A stretch of 64,000 nt of DNA from Nostoc linckia FACHB-104 (GTDB lineage: Bacteria; Cyanobacteriota; Cyanobacteriia; Cyanobacteriales; Nostocaceae): NCBI RefSeq assembly GCF_014696615.1, contig NZ_JACJQJ010000011.1, forward strand, positions 1 through 64,000, written 5' to 3'. Each line of letters begins with the position of its first letter. The first letter of the stretch is position 1. Under the pieces are notes generated by a model. The model did no database searches and had not been told where the DNA came from. It was given only the letters and a program-made list of their open reading frames with translations. The translations under genes were made by a program, and so were the position numbers. Below are positions 17,855 to 27,058 of the stretch, one piece after another.

Positions 17855-17956
17855 AAGTTTTATATGTTCGGTAAAACAACAGTTTTTATAAGTGATGGAG
17901 CTTCACTAATAATAATAGTACTTATTGTCTGAAAATTACCTCAGTTTTTATTCAAA

Positions 17957-17995
17957 AGTCTATAATCAATGAAAAATTTTCTCTGATTATAGACT
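17957..17995 (-). terminator. Strong AT-rich hairpin, possible terminator
   Basis: A perfect 12-bp inverted repeat AGTCTATAATCA/TGATTATAGACT with a 15-base loop. On the minus strand it is followed by TTTTGAATAAAAA. It lies about 290 bp downstream of the BON lipoprotein gene and upstream of the CAAD gene. Confidence 0.45.
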
Positions 17996-18071
17996 ATTAA
18001 ACCTGTAATTTAGATTTTGGGGTTCTGTGCATTGCACCCTGTTTGGAGACTGCCAAATAAAAAAATAATCA

Positions 18072-18151
18072 ACCGCTTTGGTAAGCAGAGGAAGCAGAGG
18101 AGGAAGAATAAAATTATGGACTTCGCTCTCAAAATAGGATAATTTAATTTC
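18072..18151. repeat. Dispersed repeat family D, copy 1
   Basis: GCTTTGGTAAGCAGAGG, GAAGCAGAGGAGGAAGAAT, AATTATGGACTTCGCTC and GGATAATTTAATTT occur in the same order at 40622-40714, which has extra GCAGAGGAA units. The copies are about 80-90 bp. Confidence 0.7.
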
Positions 18152-18177
18152 TGGAAGTCCCTTGGGAAAGTGAATTA

Positions 18178-18235
18178 GTTTGTAGTCATAACTTCAGTTG
18201 TGCAAGATTTAAGCACTAAAGTGCTAACTACAAAC
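18178..18235. repeat. Nested hairpin repeat (GTTTGTAGT...ACTACAAAC)
   Basis: Outer arms GTTTGTAGT and ACTACAAAC enclose an inner palindrome TTAAGCACTAAAGTGCTAA. This is the common Nostocales 'TAGCACTTTAGTGCT' extragenic element. It lies just downstream of the BON gene stop. Confidence 0.6.
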
Positions 18236-18285
18236 TAGTCAAATTCATCTAGGCGATTTATAAATCCAGCTGCCGATGGATAAAT

Positions 18286-18750
18286 TTATTGTGCCTTAGG
18301 TGGAGCAACTGCGGCTTTAACTACTACTTTTTTGACACCTTTAATTTCTTTTGACAAAGGTTCAATCTTAGCTAACTGTTGCTGATTGTTAACAGTTCCG
18401 CCAACAGTCACAGTACCATCTTCTGCTGCTTCAACTGTTAAGGCACCATTGGGGATGTTAGCTTCTAATTTAGAGCGAACTTCACTGGCTAGGTCGCCTG
18501 TAGCTCTTTGTGCATCACCACCAGTGGTGTTATTGCGTTGTTCACGGGCGCGAATATCAGAGTTTAATTGTCTGCGACGAGTTTCGCTTTGAGCATCTTG
18601 TTGAGCTGCTTCTGTGGCTTGTGCGCTAGGTGTTTCTACAGCTTCGTTAGGATTGGCGGGAGCAGATTGACTAGTTTTAGCACCATTATCACAAGCAACA
18701 GCACCAAAAATTAGAAGACTGCCAATTAAGAACGGTGTTAGCTTTTTCAT
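18286..18750 (-). CDS. BON-domain lipoprotein
   Basis: A 154-residue protein starting MKKLTPFLIGSLLIFGAVAC. The lipobox FGAVAC predicts cleavage before Cys20 and lipid anchoring. A polar linker rich in Ala, Gln and Arg follows, then a BON domain (about 85-150: LASEVRSKLEANIPNGALTV, GTVTVGGTVNNQQQLAKIEP, IKGVKKVVVKAAV). BON domains bind phospholipid and occur in OsmY-type envelope stress proteins. The ATG at 18750 is chosen because the signal peptide begins there; an upstream ATG at 18846 would add a Pro/Ser-rich stretch encoded by C-rich repeat DNA. The location is inferred to be the periplasmic face of a membrane. Confidence 0.85.
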   Translation of the reverse strand: MKKLTPFLIGSLLIFGAVACDNGAKTSQSAPANPNEAVETPSAQATEAAQQDAQSETRRRQLNSDIRAREQRNNTTGGDAQRATGDLASEVRSKLEANIPNGALTVEAAEDGTVTVGGTVNNQQQLAKIEPLSKEIKGVKKVVVKAAVAPPKAQ

Positions 18751-18897
18751 TTGTTTACTCTTGGTATAAGAAGGGTTAATTGTGCTGATGTGTGTGGGAG
18801 AGAAGAGGGAGGGGGAAGGGTGAAGGGGTGAAGGGGGGAATGGCATTCCTTATACCCATTCCCCTTTAACCCTTTTCCCTGTCATGCAGAGGCGCGA

Positions 18898-20181
18898 TTA
18901 TAGGGTTTCGTCGCGGCGATCGATGATGACTACAGCAGGCTCATCTGTAGCACCATGACTTACATAATTGGGGTGAGTATGATCAACAACGGCTCTATCT
19001 TGGTGGTGATGCGCTCTGTCTATGTCGGTAGCGTCGTATACTGCCCATTCTTCAATACCTCTGCGGCGAAGAATATTTTCCGCTTGATGGATTTCCGATT
19101 CTGTACCATCAACCATGACTATATAGTCGCCTTTATTGAAGCGATCGCTATAAACTCGAGCGCGGTTTTCGGGAATACCTAAACCGACGAGTCCACCTGT
19201 AATTCCACCTGCGGCGGCACCAATCGCACCACCTGTAGCTGCTGTAGCTAAGGCTGTGGCTGCTGCACCACCTGCAATTACGGGGCCGACTCCAGGAATG
19301 GCTAATGCACCCAAACCGACTAATAAGCCACCTAAACCGCCCAATGCTGCACCTGTAGCTGCACCTGCTTTGGCTCCTTCATCAGCTTTATTACCAGCGC
19401 CAACATTTCTATCTGCACTAGTACTGACACCAGCGATGCGATCGCCATCGTTATGTTTAGCAATGATCGAGACTCGGCTCATGGGGAAACTTGCATCACG
19501 TAATTCTGTGAGTGCGGCTTCTGCATCACGGCGATGAGCAAATACACCTATCGCCCGTCTGTTGGCGCGAACATCTCTATGAGTACCTACAGAACCGACA
19601 GGCGCAACAGGCGCAACGCGATCGCTAGCTACATTTTCGCTAGCGGGGCGATCAAAAACATTGAACTCATCAATATTCCAGCGTCGGAGAATGGGTTCGA
19701 CTCTAGCAATTTCTTCTTCTGTACCATCAAAAATTACTAGATAGCCACCACGTTCTACGCGTTCGTTGTAAACTCTAGCTCGTTCTTCGGGAATTCCTAA
19801 GCCAATTAATCCCCCAAGTAAGCTACCTGCGGCTGCACCAATCGCACCACCTGCGATCGTTGTGGCTAAAGCTGTGGCGGCTGCACCAGCCAACATGATA
19901 GGGCCAATTCCAGGGATGGCGAGGCTACCAAGACCTACCAATAAGCCAGTTAAACCACCTAAAGCACCACCGGAAACTGCTCCGATTGTTGCACCTTCAT
20001 CAGATTTATCGCCAACTTTTTCTGTAACTGGAGTTCCCGCAATGTCACCCTGATTATCACCATCTTTGGCGATGACAGAAACTCTATCCATTGCTATGCC
20101 AGAATTACTCAAATCCCGCAGTGCTTGTTCAGTATCATGACGATTATGAAATACACCTATAGCTCTTCTAACTACAGCCAT
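18898..20181 (-). CDS. Duplicated Gsp17M-like protein with glycine-zipper segments
   Basis: A 427-residue protein made of two homologous halves (about 1-180 and 205-395). Each half has an alpha/beta module (RRAIGVFHNRHDTEQALRDL; RRAIGVFAHRRDAEAALTEL), then a long Gly/Ala-rich hydrophobic segment (GALGGLTGLLVGLGSLAIPG; GALGGLGGLLVGLGALAIPG), then GIPEERARVYNERVERGGYL and a closing LRRWNIDEFNVFD-type strand. The modules match the general stress protein 17M family; the glycine-zipper stretches suggest membrane insertion. The ATG at 20181 has a strong AGGAGA site. It lies in tandem with the BON lipoprotein gene. The function is unknown; an envelope stress role is inferred. Confidence 0.82.
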   Translation of the reverse strand: MAVVRRAIGVFHNRHDTEQALRDLSNSGIAMDRVSVIAKDGDNQGDIAGTPVTEKVGDKSDEGATIGAVSGGALGGLTGLLVGLGSLAIPGIGPIMLAGAAATALATTIAGGAIGAAAGSLLGGLIGLGIPEERARVYNERVERGGYLVIFDGTEEEIARVEPILRRWNIDEFNVFDRPASENVASDRVAPVAPVGSVGTHRDVRANRRAIGVFAHRRDAEAALTELRDASFPMSRVSIIAKHNDGDRIAGVSTSADRNVGAGNKADEGAKAGAATGAALGGLGGLLVGLGALAIPGVGPVIAGGAAATALATAATGGAIGAAAGGITGGLVGLGIPENRARVYSDRFNKGDYIVMVDGTESEIHQAENILRRRGIEEWAVYDATDIDRAHHHQDRAVVDHTHPNYVSHGATDEPAVVIIDRRDETL

Positions 20182-20942
20182 TGTTTTCTCCTAATAAGAT
20201 AATTACTTAAACAACAAAATTATTAAGCTCAGCTAAGACTATTTAGGCTTTTTTAAAATTGCTTTTCATCAATCATTTGGAAGAAATTATTCCTCTATCA
20301 TTGGTTATAGATTTTTCCCAAATACGGAAATTTGTCTGAAAGATATTACTTGCTATCAGCTATTTTGCAATTTTGATTTATGCAAAATGCAGATGATTGT
20401 GGAGCAATAATTTATTTTTATCTCTGCTTTTATTGATTTATATAATTCTCATGGCTAAATATTTTTATCCAAATGAAATAAAACTTTATATAAAAAAATA
20501 TTTTTGATGGTAGGTATTAATGACAGTTATGGCAAATAATTTCCAGCATGACATTTAACTGTTATATGTAGCAATCTTATTTTAGTTGTGAAAAATATCG
20601 GTTTTGGCTGTTGACTGTCAACAGAACAAATATCAAGACAATGTAGGATGCGTTAATAACGCATCGTCCGGACTTATTCAATTAGAAATACCACTTCTGA
20701 CTAGTAAATTTATGACTTAGGAAAGTGTATCTCTGTATAAATACTATCTAAGCTGAGAACTAAGCCATTTTCTAGAACAGCGATTTAATAATTAGTAAAC
20801 CACAGGTTAGGCATTATTAATTATTTAGTTGGGAAGAAGATATCACACAATTGCCTACCCGACAAAAGCGTTCATTTTTGATTGATGAATTGATGTTCTA
20901 GAGAAATGGTATTGAACCATCGAACGTAAGAGAGAAAATACT
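20182..20942. other. 761-bp divergent intergenic region
   Basis: An AT-rich region between the Gsp17M-like gene (minus) and the 1051-residue gene (plus), so it should hold both promoters. It contains a small GTTGACTGTCAAC palindrome (about 20608) and a GATGCGTTAATAACGCATC hairpin (about 20647). No open frame longer than a few dozen codons and no RNA gene were recognised. Confidence 0.55.
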
Positions 20943-23900
20943 ATGTTTCAAAGTTTTGAAACAATGTTGAGATGGGGCTGGCTACCTTTAGGCATAACAA
21001 GCACAGATAGCATACCAGAAGTTATCAGTCCAGAAAGGGTGTCACTTGTCTTTTCAAGCCCTAAATTTTTAGTGGCATTTTTGGCTGGTACTTTGATGGC
21101 TTTAGCCTTTCAATTATTGCTCACAAATTTTTCTGTAGCTGTAGGTATTTCATCTTGGGATAATGATGCAGATGATGATGATAGCTCAGGTAGTTTGGGA
21201 CATTCAATTCGCAAAGTAGAAGCAAAAGTAGGTTTGTGGGCATTAGTTTCTGCTAGTATCGCCTTATTTATTGCTTGTTTTCTAGCAGTAAAACTGAGTT
21301 TAATTCAAAGTGCCCTTTTCGGAGCCATCATTGGTGTAGTTATTTGGTCTACCTTTTTCTCATTGGTAGTTTGGTTTGGCTCATCAGCAATCGGTTCTTT
21401 AATTGGTTCTCTCGCCTCCACCTTTACTACTGGCTTGCAAACCCTAACGGGTACAGCAACTGCAGGTATTGGTGCAAATATGGCGCAAAGACAAATGGTT
21501 TCTACTGCTGAGGAAATCACTGCAGCTGTGCGGCGAGAATTAACTTCGGGTTTTGACCCTGATAGTATTAAGAATACACTGCAAAGTTCCTTAAGTTCTC
21601 TGCAAATACCAAACCTAGATTTAAAAGATATTCGCTCGCAATTTGATAAAATCTTGAGTGATGTTGATTTTGGTGGCATCGCTAATAGTGATGTGCTACG
21701 CAATGTCAATAGGCAAACATTTGTGGATTTAATTAGCAGTCGCACAAAGTTATCTTCTGGCGATATCAATAAAATTGCTGACCAATTGCAAGCTGCTTGG
21801 ACACAAGCATCATCTCGGAAAAATCCAACAGAGCAAGTAATTAATTTGCTGAAATCGGCTACCCCTGAAGAATTAAATTCTGAAAAATTAGGCGAACGAC
21901 TTCAGGAATTAGTGACAGTTGGCGGAAATGGTAGCGGTAAAGGAAATGGAAGTAATGGTGTACTGAAGCAAGCGGCTCAATATGGCTTAGGTGCTGCTAT
22001 TCCCGCAGTGCTGGAGCAGGTAGACTTCTCTAATGTAGATATCGGCAAAATTACCAATCAGTTACAAAAACTGAAAGACAAAGTTCAAGATATCGACGTT
22101 GAGAAAATTACCCACGAACTGCAAAGTTTTACCGATAAAACTACTGAACAAATAACTGAGAAATTACCTTCATCCAACCGCAACAATATTAAAGCGGATG
22201 TGGAAGAATATATCTCCAATTCTTTCTCTTGGCATTTTAATCGCCTGACAATCAAAGATGAATTCCCAGAAATCATCTACGATTCACAAGCCGATCCTGC
22301 AACCACACGCCGAGAGTTGGAAGAAATCAATGAAGAGTATATTACCAACTTGTTAAGGCGGCGAGATGATTTGAGTGAAGCTAGAATCAAAGAAATTTCT
22401 CAGCAGTTAGAAAGCATTCGCCAAGAAGTTTTAGCAACTGTCCAACAGTCAAGCACCCAAGATAAATGGCCAGATGTGCGTAGTCAGTTGGAAAATTATC
22501 TGCGTTCAACTGGGAAAGAAGAACTCAAACCAGAAAATCTTGAGCGTAATTTTAAAGAGATACTCGAAGATCCACAAGTTGGATTTGCAGAGTTGAGCGA
22601 TCGCTTATCGCAATTTGACCGTGATACCTTTGTACAATTTCTCAAGCAACGTCAAGATATTGACGATGAGCAAATCAATAATATTATTGGTCAACTGGAA
22701 TCCACTCGCGATTCTATTTTGAATGGTGCGAGAGAATTGCAAGACCAAGCACAAGCAAAAACGGCGGAACTGCGCCAACGAGTAGAAGACTATCTGCGGA
22801 ATACGAATAAGGATGAACTGAATCCTGACGGTATCAAGCGCGATTTTGGAACTTTACTCGAAGACCCACAAGCAGGATTTGCAGCTTTAAGAGAACGCTT
22901 CTCGCAATTTGATCGCGATACATTTGTGCAATTGCTGTCTCAGCGTCAAGATTTGAGCGAAGAGCAAGTTAATCAAATTATCGATCAGCTAGAAGGTGTC
23001 AGAGATAATATCTTACAAGCACCCCAAGCGATCGCAGATAAAGCCAAAGAACAATACGAACAAACTAGTACCAAAATTGCTGAATATCTTCGCAATACCA
23101 ATTTGGAAGAACTCAACCCCGAAGGTATTAGAAAAGATTTAGAAACTTTACTAGCCGATCCACAACAAGGTGCTGTGGCTTTACGCGATCGCTTATCGCA
23201 ATTTGACCGTGAGACGCTGGTACAACTCCTGAGTCAACGGGAAGGTTTAAGCGAAGAACAAGTGAATCGCACTATCGACCAATTCCAAGAAGCGATTAAT
23301 AGTATAGTCAAAACACCACGACGCTTGGTCAAGCGCACCAGCCAACGGGTGATAGATTTTGAAAAGACTCTGGAAAATTACCTGCGTCACACTAACAAGG
23401 AAGAACTCAATCCCGATAGTATCAAGCGCGATTTGCAATTACTGTTGCAAGATCCAAGATTAAGTATTGGAAATTTAGCCGAACGCCTATCCAGATTCGA
23501 CCGTTCGACAATTGTAGCTTTGCTATCTCAACGAGAAGACATTTCCGAAGAAGAAGCCAACCGCATTGTCGATCAAATCTTGTCGATTAGCGAATCCCTA
23601 GGGAAGCAATATCAGCAGATTCAGCAAAAAGTACAATCAGTCATCGATGGTGTTTTTGACAGAGTCCGCAACTATCTCAACTCCTTGGATCGTCCCGAAC
23701 TTAACTACGAAAGTATTCAACAAGACTTTGCTAAAGTCTTTGACGATCCACAAGCTGGATTTGAAGCCTTACGCGATCGCCTCAGCCATTTTGATCGCGA
23801 TACCTTAGTAGCGCTGATTAGTTCGCGTTCCGATATTTCCGAAGAAGACGCTAACCGCATCATCAACCAAATCGAAACCGCACGCGATCGCGTCTTACAT

Positions 23901-24098
23901 CAAGCCGAACGCATCCAAGAAGAAACCCAAAAACGCATCAAAGCCATTCAACATCAAGCTAAAAAGCAAGTTGAAGAAACCAAGAAAACCGTCGCCAGTG
24001 CAGCTTGGTGGCTATTTGGTACAGCGTTGACTTCTTTAGTTGCAAGTGCGATCGCTGGAGTTATCGCCGCTACAGGTGGTTTAAACTTCATTGGGTAA
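20943..24098 (+). CDS. Large membrane protein with about five 95-100-residue helical repeats
   Basis: A 1051-residue protein. N-terminal membrane helices lie at about 40-60, 95-120 and 125-165, followed by a Gly/Ala/Thr-rich hydrophobic segment and a long soluble region. Five clear repeats start near residues 510, 608, 710, 804 and 905. Each reads YLRNTNKEELNP, then IKRDL, LLEDPQ, LRDRLSQFDRDTLVQLLSQR, DLSEEQVNRIIDQLE and a coiled-coil linker. Degenerate earlier copies include NRQTFVDLISSRTKLSS (about 255). A C-terminal coiled coil leads to a final hydrophobic segment (WWLFGTALTSLVASAIAGVI). I do not recognise the family. It is divergent from the Gsp17M-like gene and may share its stimulus. 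A tethering or scaffold role is only a guess. Confidence 0.85.
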   Translation: MFQSFETMLRWGWLPLGITSTDSIPEVISPERVSLVFSSPKFLVAFLAGTLMALAFQLLLTNFSVAVGISSWDNDADDDDSSGSLGHSIRKVEAKVGLWALVSASIALFIACFLAVKLSLIQSALFGAIIGVVIWSTFFSLVVWFGSSAIGSLIGSLASTFTTGLQTLTGTATAGIGANMAQRQMVSTAEEITAAVRRELTSGFDPDSIKNTLQSSLSSLQIPNLDLKDIRSQFDKILSDVDFGGIANSDVLRNVNRQTFVDLISSRTKLSSGDINKIADQLQAAWTQASSRKNPTEQVINLLKSATPEELNSEKLGERLQELVTVGGNGSGKGNGSNGVLKQAAQYGLGAAIPAVLEQVDFSNVDIGKITNQLQKLKDKVQDIDVEKITHELQSFTDKTTEQITEKLPSSNRNNIKADVEEYISNSFSWHFNRLTIKDEFPEIIYDSQADPATTRRELEEINEEYITNLLRRRDDLSEARIKEISQQLESIRQEVLATVQQSSTQDKWPDVRSQLENYLRSTGKEELKPENLERNFKEILEDPQVGFAELSDRLSQFDRDTFVQFLKQRQDIDDEQINNIIGQLESTRDSILNGARELQDQAQAKTAELRQRVEDYLRNTNKDELNPDGIKRDFGTLLEDPQAGFAALRERFSQFDRDTFVQLLSQRQDLSEEQVNQIIDQLEGVRDNILQAPQAIADKAKEQYEQTSTKIAEYLRNTNLEELNPEGIRKDLETLLADPQQGAVALRDRLSQFDRETLVQLLSQREGLSEEQVNRTIDQFQEAINSIVKTPRRLVKRTSQRVIDFEKTLENYLRHTNKEELNPDSIKRDLQLLLQDPRLSIGNLAERLSRFDRSTIVALLSQREDISEEEANRIVDQILSISESLGKQYQQIQQKVQSVIDGVFDRVRNYLNSLDRPELNYESIQQDFAKVFDDPQAGFEALRDRLSHFDRDTLVALISSRSDISEEDANRIINQIETARDRVLHQAERIQEETQKRIKAIQHQAKKQVEETKKTVASAAWWLFGTALTSLVASAIAGVIAATGGLNFIG

Positions 24099-24264
24099 GG
24101 GATGGGAAAGGGGAAGGGGGAAGGGGGAAGGGTTAAAGGGGAAAGGGTAAAGGTTTTATCTGTTTTCCCTTAACTAAATCCTAATCCTCCTATCTAACTC
24201 ATCATCTATATATATTTCAATTCCGTCAGCTCGATCCTGCGGAACTCATGGAACACCAACTAAG

Positions 24265-24304
24265 CCTGCTTCACCTTGATTTCTGGTTGTAAGCAGGTTT
24301 TTTT
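24265..24304 (+). terminator. Rho-independent terminator
   Basis: Stem CCTGCTT/AAGCAGG with a 19-base loop followed directly by a run of seven T. It lies about 170 bp downstream of the 1051-residue gene, after a G-rich repeat stretch (24100-24150), and probably ends that transcript. Confidence 0.65.
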
Positions 24305-24363
24305 ATGCAAAATTCTTACAGACGCGATTCATCGCGTCTCTACAAAAGTCAAAATTAATTCTT

Positions 24364-24447
24364 CCCCAGTCCCCAGTCCCCAATCCCCAGTCCCCAATCC
24401 CCAATCCCCAATCCCCAGTCCCCAATCCCCAGTCCCCAGTCCCCAAA
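24364..24447. repeat. STRR1-type heptamer array (CCCCAGT/CCCCAAT, 12 units)
   Basis: Twelve heptamers alternating CCCCAGT and CCCCAAT, the class first described in heterocystous cyanobacteria. It is followed at once by a HIP1 octamer. It lies between the terminator at 24265 and the small secreted-peptide gene. Confidence 0.92.
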
Positions 24448-24591
24448 ATTGCGATCGCAATCACCACACTGTGAGATATATATCACAGGGAATCTCCGCA
24501 CTTATCACTTAGCTTGTGTAGAAAATTAATCATACTTATACATAAGCTGAAGCTTTCAGCGATCGCCTGGCAGGTGTGGGGAATAACTATT

Positions 24592-24735
24592 ATGTTTGAA
24601 AAATTATTATTAGCATTCAGCCTCACGTTGAGTCTTGTTTTATTTACAAAAATCAGTTGGTCAGCACCAACCCAAACTACTGGCAGTATTAACTTAGAGA
24701 ATCCAGGGTTCACTGTTAGCCAAGTAGCTAAGTAA
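24592..24735 (+). CDS. Putative 47-residue secreted peptide
   Basis: Starting at the ATG at 24592, the frame encodes MFEKLLLAFSLTLSLVLFTK followed by ISWSA, a well-formed Sec signal peptide with likely cleavage after WSA. The mature peptide of about 22 residues is PTQTTGSINLENPGFTVSQV plus AK. A GGTGTGGGG stretch 10-15 bases upstream could act as a weak ribosome site. The gene lies just ahead of the pentapeptide-repeat protein, also secreted. No family is recognised, and a spurious frame cannot be excluded. Confidence 0.45.
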   Translation: MFEKLLLAFSLTLSLVLFTKISWSAPTQTTGSINLENPGFTVSQVAK

Positions 24736-24831
24736 TTGATGATACTACAGATGGCACATGGCTGATATTGCCCATATCATAAGCTGAAGTATAAATATAT
24801 CTCAGCGCCAGCTGAGTATTGAGTAACTAAT

Positions 24832-25617
24832 ATGGCGACAGCGATTATGAAAAGCCAAATTCTAGCCACAACGGTATTCTTAACTATAATTAGCTACACA
24901 ACAAGCGTTCAAGCTGCAAATTCTGAACATATTAGACAATTATTGGCAAGCAAACAATGTCAGAATTGTGACTTAACAAATGCGGGTTTGGTATTAGCGG
25001 ATTTATCAGGAGCCAATTTAAGCGGTGCTAATCTTGCCGGTGCTAACCTCAGCCGTGCAAACTTAACCGGTGCTGATTTGAGAGGTGCAAACTTAAGTGG
25101 TGCTGGCTTATTTGGTGTAAACTTGAGCGGTGCTAGACTGGCGGGAGCAAATCTAGCAGGTGCAGACTTAAGAAATAGCTACTTAGCCAATGCAGAATTA
25201 ACCGGAGTCAACCTTAATAGTACTTACCTGCAAGGTGCTGTTGGGATACCAGCCCAAATTGCCACACCAGACGAATTTTATGCTTGGGGTGTAGCAGAAG
25301 GACAAAAAGGCAACGTCCACCAAGCTATTGAGTATTTTAACCAAGCGATCGCCGCTAAAGACGACTACGCAGGTGCATACTTAGCTCGTGGTATTGCACG
25401 TTACCAAATATTAGACCGCCAAGGCGCATTCCAAGATGCTCAAATAGCCGAAAAGCTGTTTACATCTCAGCAGAATAGTTCTGGAATCCAAACATCCCAA
25501 GCTTTTATTAAAGAACTACAAACACCGCCAGATGGTAAAGTCAGCGTCGGTAAACCCAGCTTTTTTGACTTTATTGGTAGTCTTGGCTCAGTTTTACTGC
25601 AATTCTTCCCCTTCTAA
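24832..25617 (+). CDS. Secreted pentapeptide-repeat protein with C-terminal TPR
   Basis: A 261-residue protein. A signal peptide (KSQILATTVFLTIISYTTSV, cleavage near VQA) is followed by a CxxC pair (CQNC) and 15 or more pentapeptide repeats of A(N/D)LSG type (residues about 50-140), which form a right-handed beta-helix. Residues about 150-215 look like a TPR pair (AWGVAEGQKGNVHQAIEYFN, YLARGIARYQILDRQGAFQD). The tail is short and hydrophobic (FFDFIGSLGSVLLQFFPF). The annotated ATG at 24832 precedes a second ATG at 24847 that would give a tighter signal peptide. A periplasmic or lumenal binding role is likely. Confidence 0.85.
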   Translation: MATAIMKSQILATTVFLTIISYTTSVQAANSEHIRQLLASKQCQNCDLTNAGLVLADLSGANLSGANLAGANLSRANLTGADLRGANLSGAGLFGVNLSGARLAGANLAGADLRNSYLANAELTGVNLNSTYLQGAVGIPAQIATPDEFYAWGVAEGQKGNVHQAIEYFNQAIAAKDDYAGAYLARGIARYQILDRQGAFQDAQIAEKLFTSQQNSSGIQTSQAFIKELQTPPDGKVSVGKPSFFDFIGSLGSVLLQFFPF

Positions 25618-26109
25618 AATCTGGCTGGAAGGGTTGACGGTTGATGGTTGACTGTTGACTGTTGACTGTTGACTGCATAAAAAGTTGGCTTGAGTTTACT
25701 ATCCGAAGATTTTTAATTACAAAATCTTTCATTTATCTAATACTTGAATAGCAAATATTACAGCAAGATTTCATTAATTGGAATCACATTTTTTTAAGGG
25801 TGCAGCAATGCTGTACCCTTTACTCTTTGTTTTAATATATCCAATTATTGTTAATAGCAATATTGTAGGGGCAAGGCAATGCCTTGCCCTCTTAAATATA
25901 TGGATGTGTCGCCTTTTCATGCTGAGATTTATTCAGAAATCAAATCGGATTCCTCTAGCATCAATAAACATCAACAACCTCAATTTTAAACAAATTCTCA
26001 GCTTCCATTAATTTTATCAATAGCTAAAACCCTTAAATTATAGAAATGTAGGGTGTGTTGTCGCCAAGCGCCGCACCAACTTACCAATTACCCATTACCA
26101 CTTCTTTAT
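25618..26109. other. Intergenic region with GACTGTT array and hairpins
   Basis: GTTGACT heptamers run from about 25633 to 25675. A hairpin AAGGGTGCAGCAATGCTGTA with closing CCCTT lies at about 25796-25820 and the GGGGCAAGGCAATGCCTTGC hairpin at about 25867-25888. No gene was seen. Confidence 0.65.
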
Positions 26110-26817
26110 ATGGAAATAGCCGATTTTCTTAGCCTAATACATCCCGCGATCGCAGTAATTTTTGTCTTCCCTTTAATTGGGAATGTGGTAAATTTTGCCT
26201 GGCAAACACGTCAACGCAGGTTACAAAGTTTAGTGGGAGGTAAAAGCAAAATTCCCCCGGTGGTTGGTTCAGAACATAAAAAGTTAGGTGAGTGGTTAAC
26301 TAGTGCGGTTGTGGGCTTAACTTTAATCGGTCTAGCTTATGCAATTGGTAAAGATATCGTCAAACATCAACTGTGGAATACAGCAACTTTTCAATTCATT
26401 TTCATTATTTTGATGTTTGTGGCGACTATGATCTCTTTAGTTTTACTTTATCAAGCCAAGCAGAAGTTATGGCGGGGAGTATTTGCCACTTTAACGGGTG
26501 CGGGGTTAGTGATTCTTGGCTGTCAGGATGGAGTTTATCGCCTGACTAAAGAATGGTATTGGTCACATTATTATATTGGGATTACCGCAGCCTTACTCAT
26601 GGTTTTTTCTTTGGCGATTGTGCAAGATATCTATCAAGATAAATCCCATCGCTGGCGATTGGTGCATACAATTTTAAATTGCGTGGCTTTATTATTGTTT
26701 ATCGGACAAGGTTTAACAGGTACGAGAGATTTGCTGCAAATTCCCCTCAGTTGGCAAGAACCATACATTTATCAGTGCGATTATGTGAATAAAGTTTGTG
26801 GGACGATAAAGCCGTAG
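26110..26817 (+). CDS. DUF4079-type integral membrane protein
   Basis: A 235-residue polytopic membrane protein starting MEIADFLSLIHPAIAVIFVF. About six hydrophobic segments alternate with short charged loops, including LTSAVVGLTLIGLAYAIG, FIFIILMFVATMISLVLLY, LTGAGLVILGCQDG, YYIGITAALLMVFSLAIV and VHTILNCVALLLFIGQGLTG. This matches the DUF4079 family of cyanobacteria and plastid-bearing organisms, which resembles cytochrome b561-like four-helix proteins; histidines sit in several helices. The ATG at 26110 is preferred over an upstream frame extension that runs through repeat DNA. Its function is not established. Confidence 0.8.
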   Translation: MEIADFLSLIHPAIAVIFVFPLIGNVVNFAWQTRQRRLQSLVGGKSKIPPVVGSEHKKLGEWLTSAVVGLTLIGLAYAIGKDIVKHQLWNTATFQFIFIILMFVATMISLVLLYQAKQKLWRGVFATLTGAGLVILGCQDGVYRLTKEWYWSHYYIGITAALLMVFSLAIVQDIYQDKSHRWRLVHTILNCVALLLFIGQGLTGTRDLLQIPLSWQEPYIYQCDYVNKVCGTIKP

Positions 26818-26912
26818 GGGAGTGAAATAATGGGGGAAGGGTGAAGGGGGAAAGGGGGAGAGAAATAATAAAAATTGCGTTATACCAATTCCTTATGAAG
26901 CTTTATATAATT

Positions 26913-26998
26913 AGATCCCCCCTAACCCCCCTTATTAAGGGGGAGACTGGAATAAATATTTCAAAGTCCCCCTTTTTAAGGGGGATTTAGGGGGATCT
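26913..26998. repeat. MITE-like element with 32-bp terminal inverted repeats
   Basis: The ends AGATCCCCCCTAACCCCCCT and its near complement AAGGGGGATTTAGGGGGATC form a long inverted repeat around a short AT-rich centre. It is the well-known cyanobacterial 'GATCCCCCTAA' element. It lies 60 bp upstream of the histidine-kinase gene. Confidence 0.75.
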
Positions 26999-27058
26999 AA
27001 ATATGTGCAACATCACATGAAATTAATATTAAAAATGCGAAAATGAGTATTATTAAAA

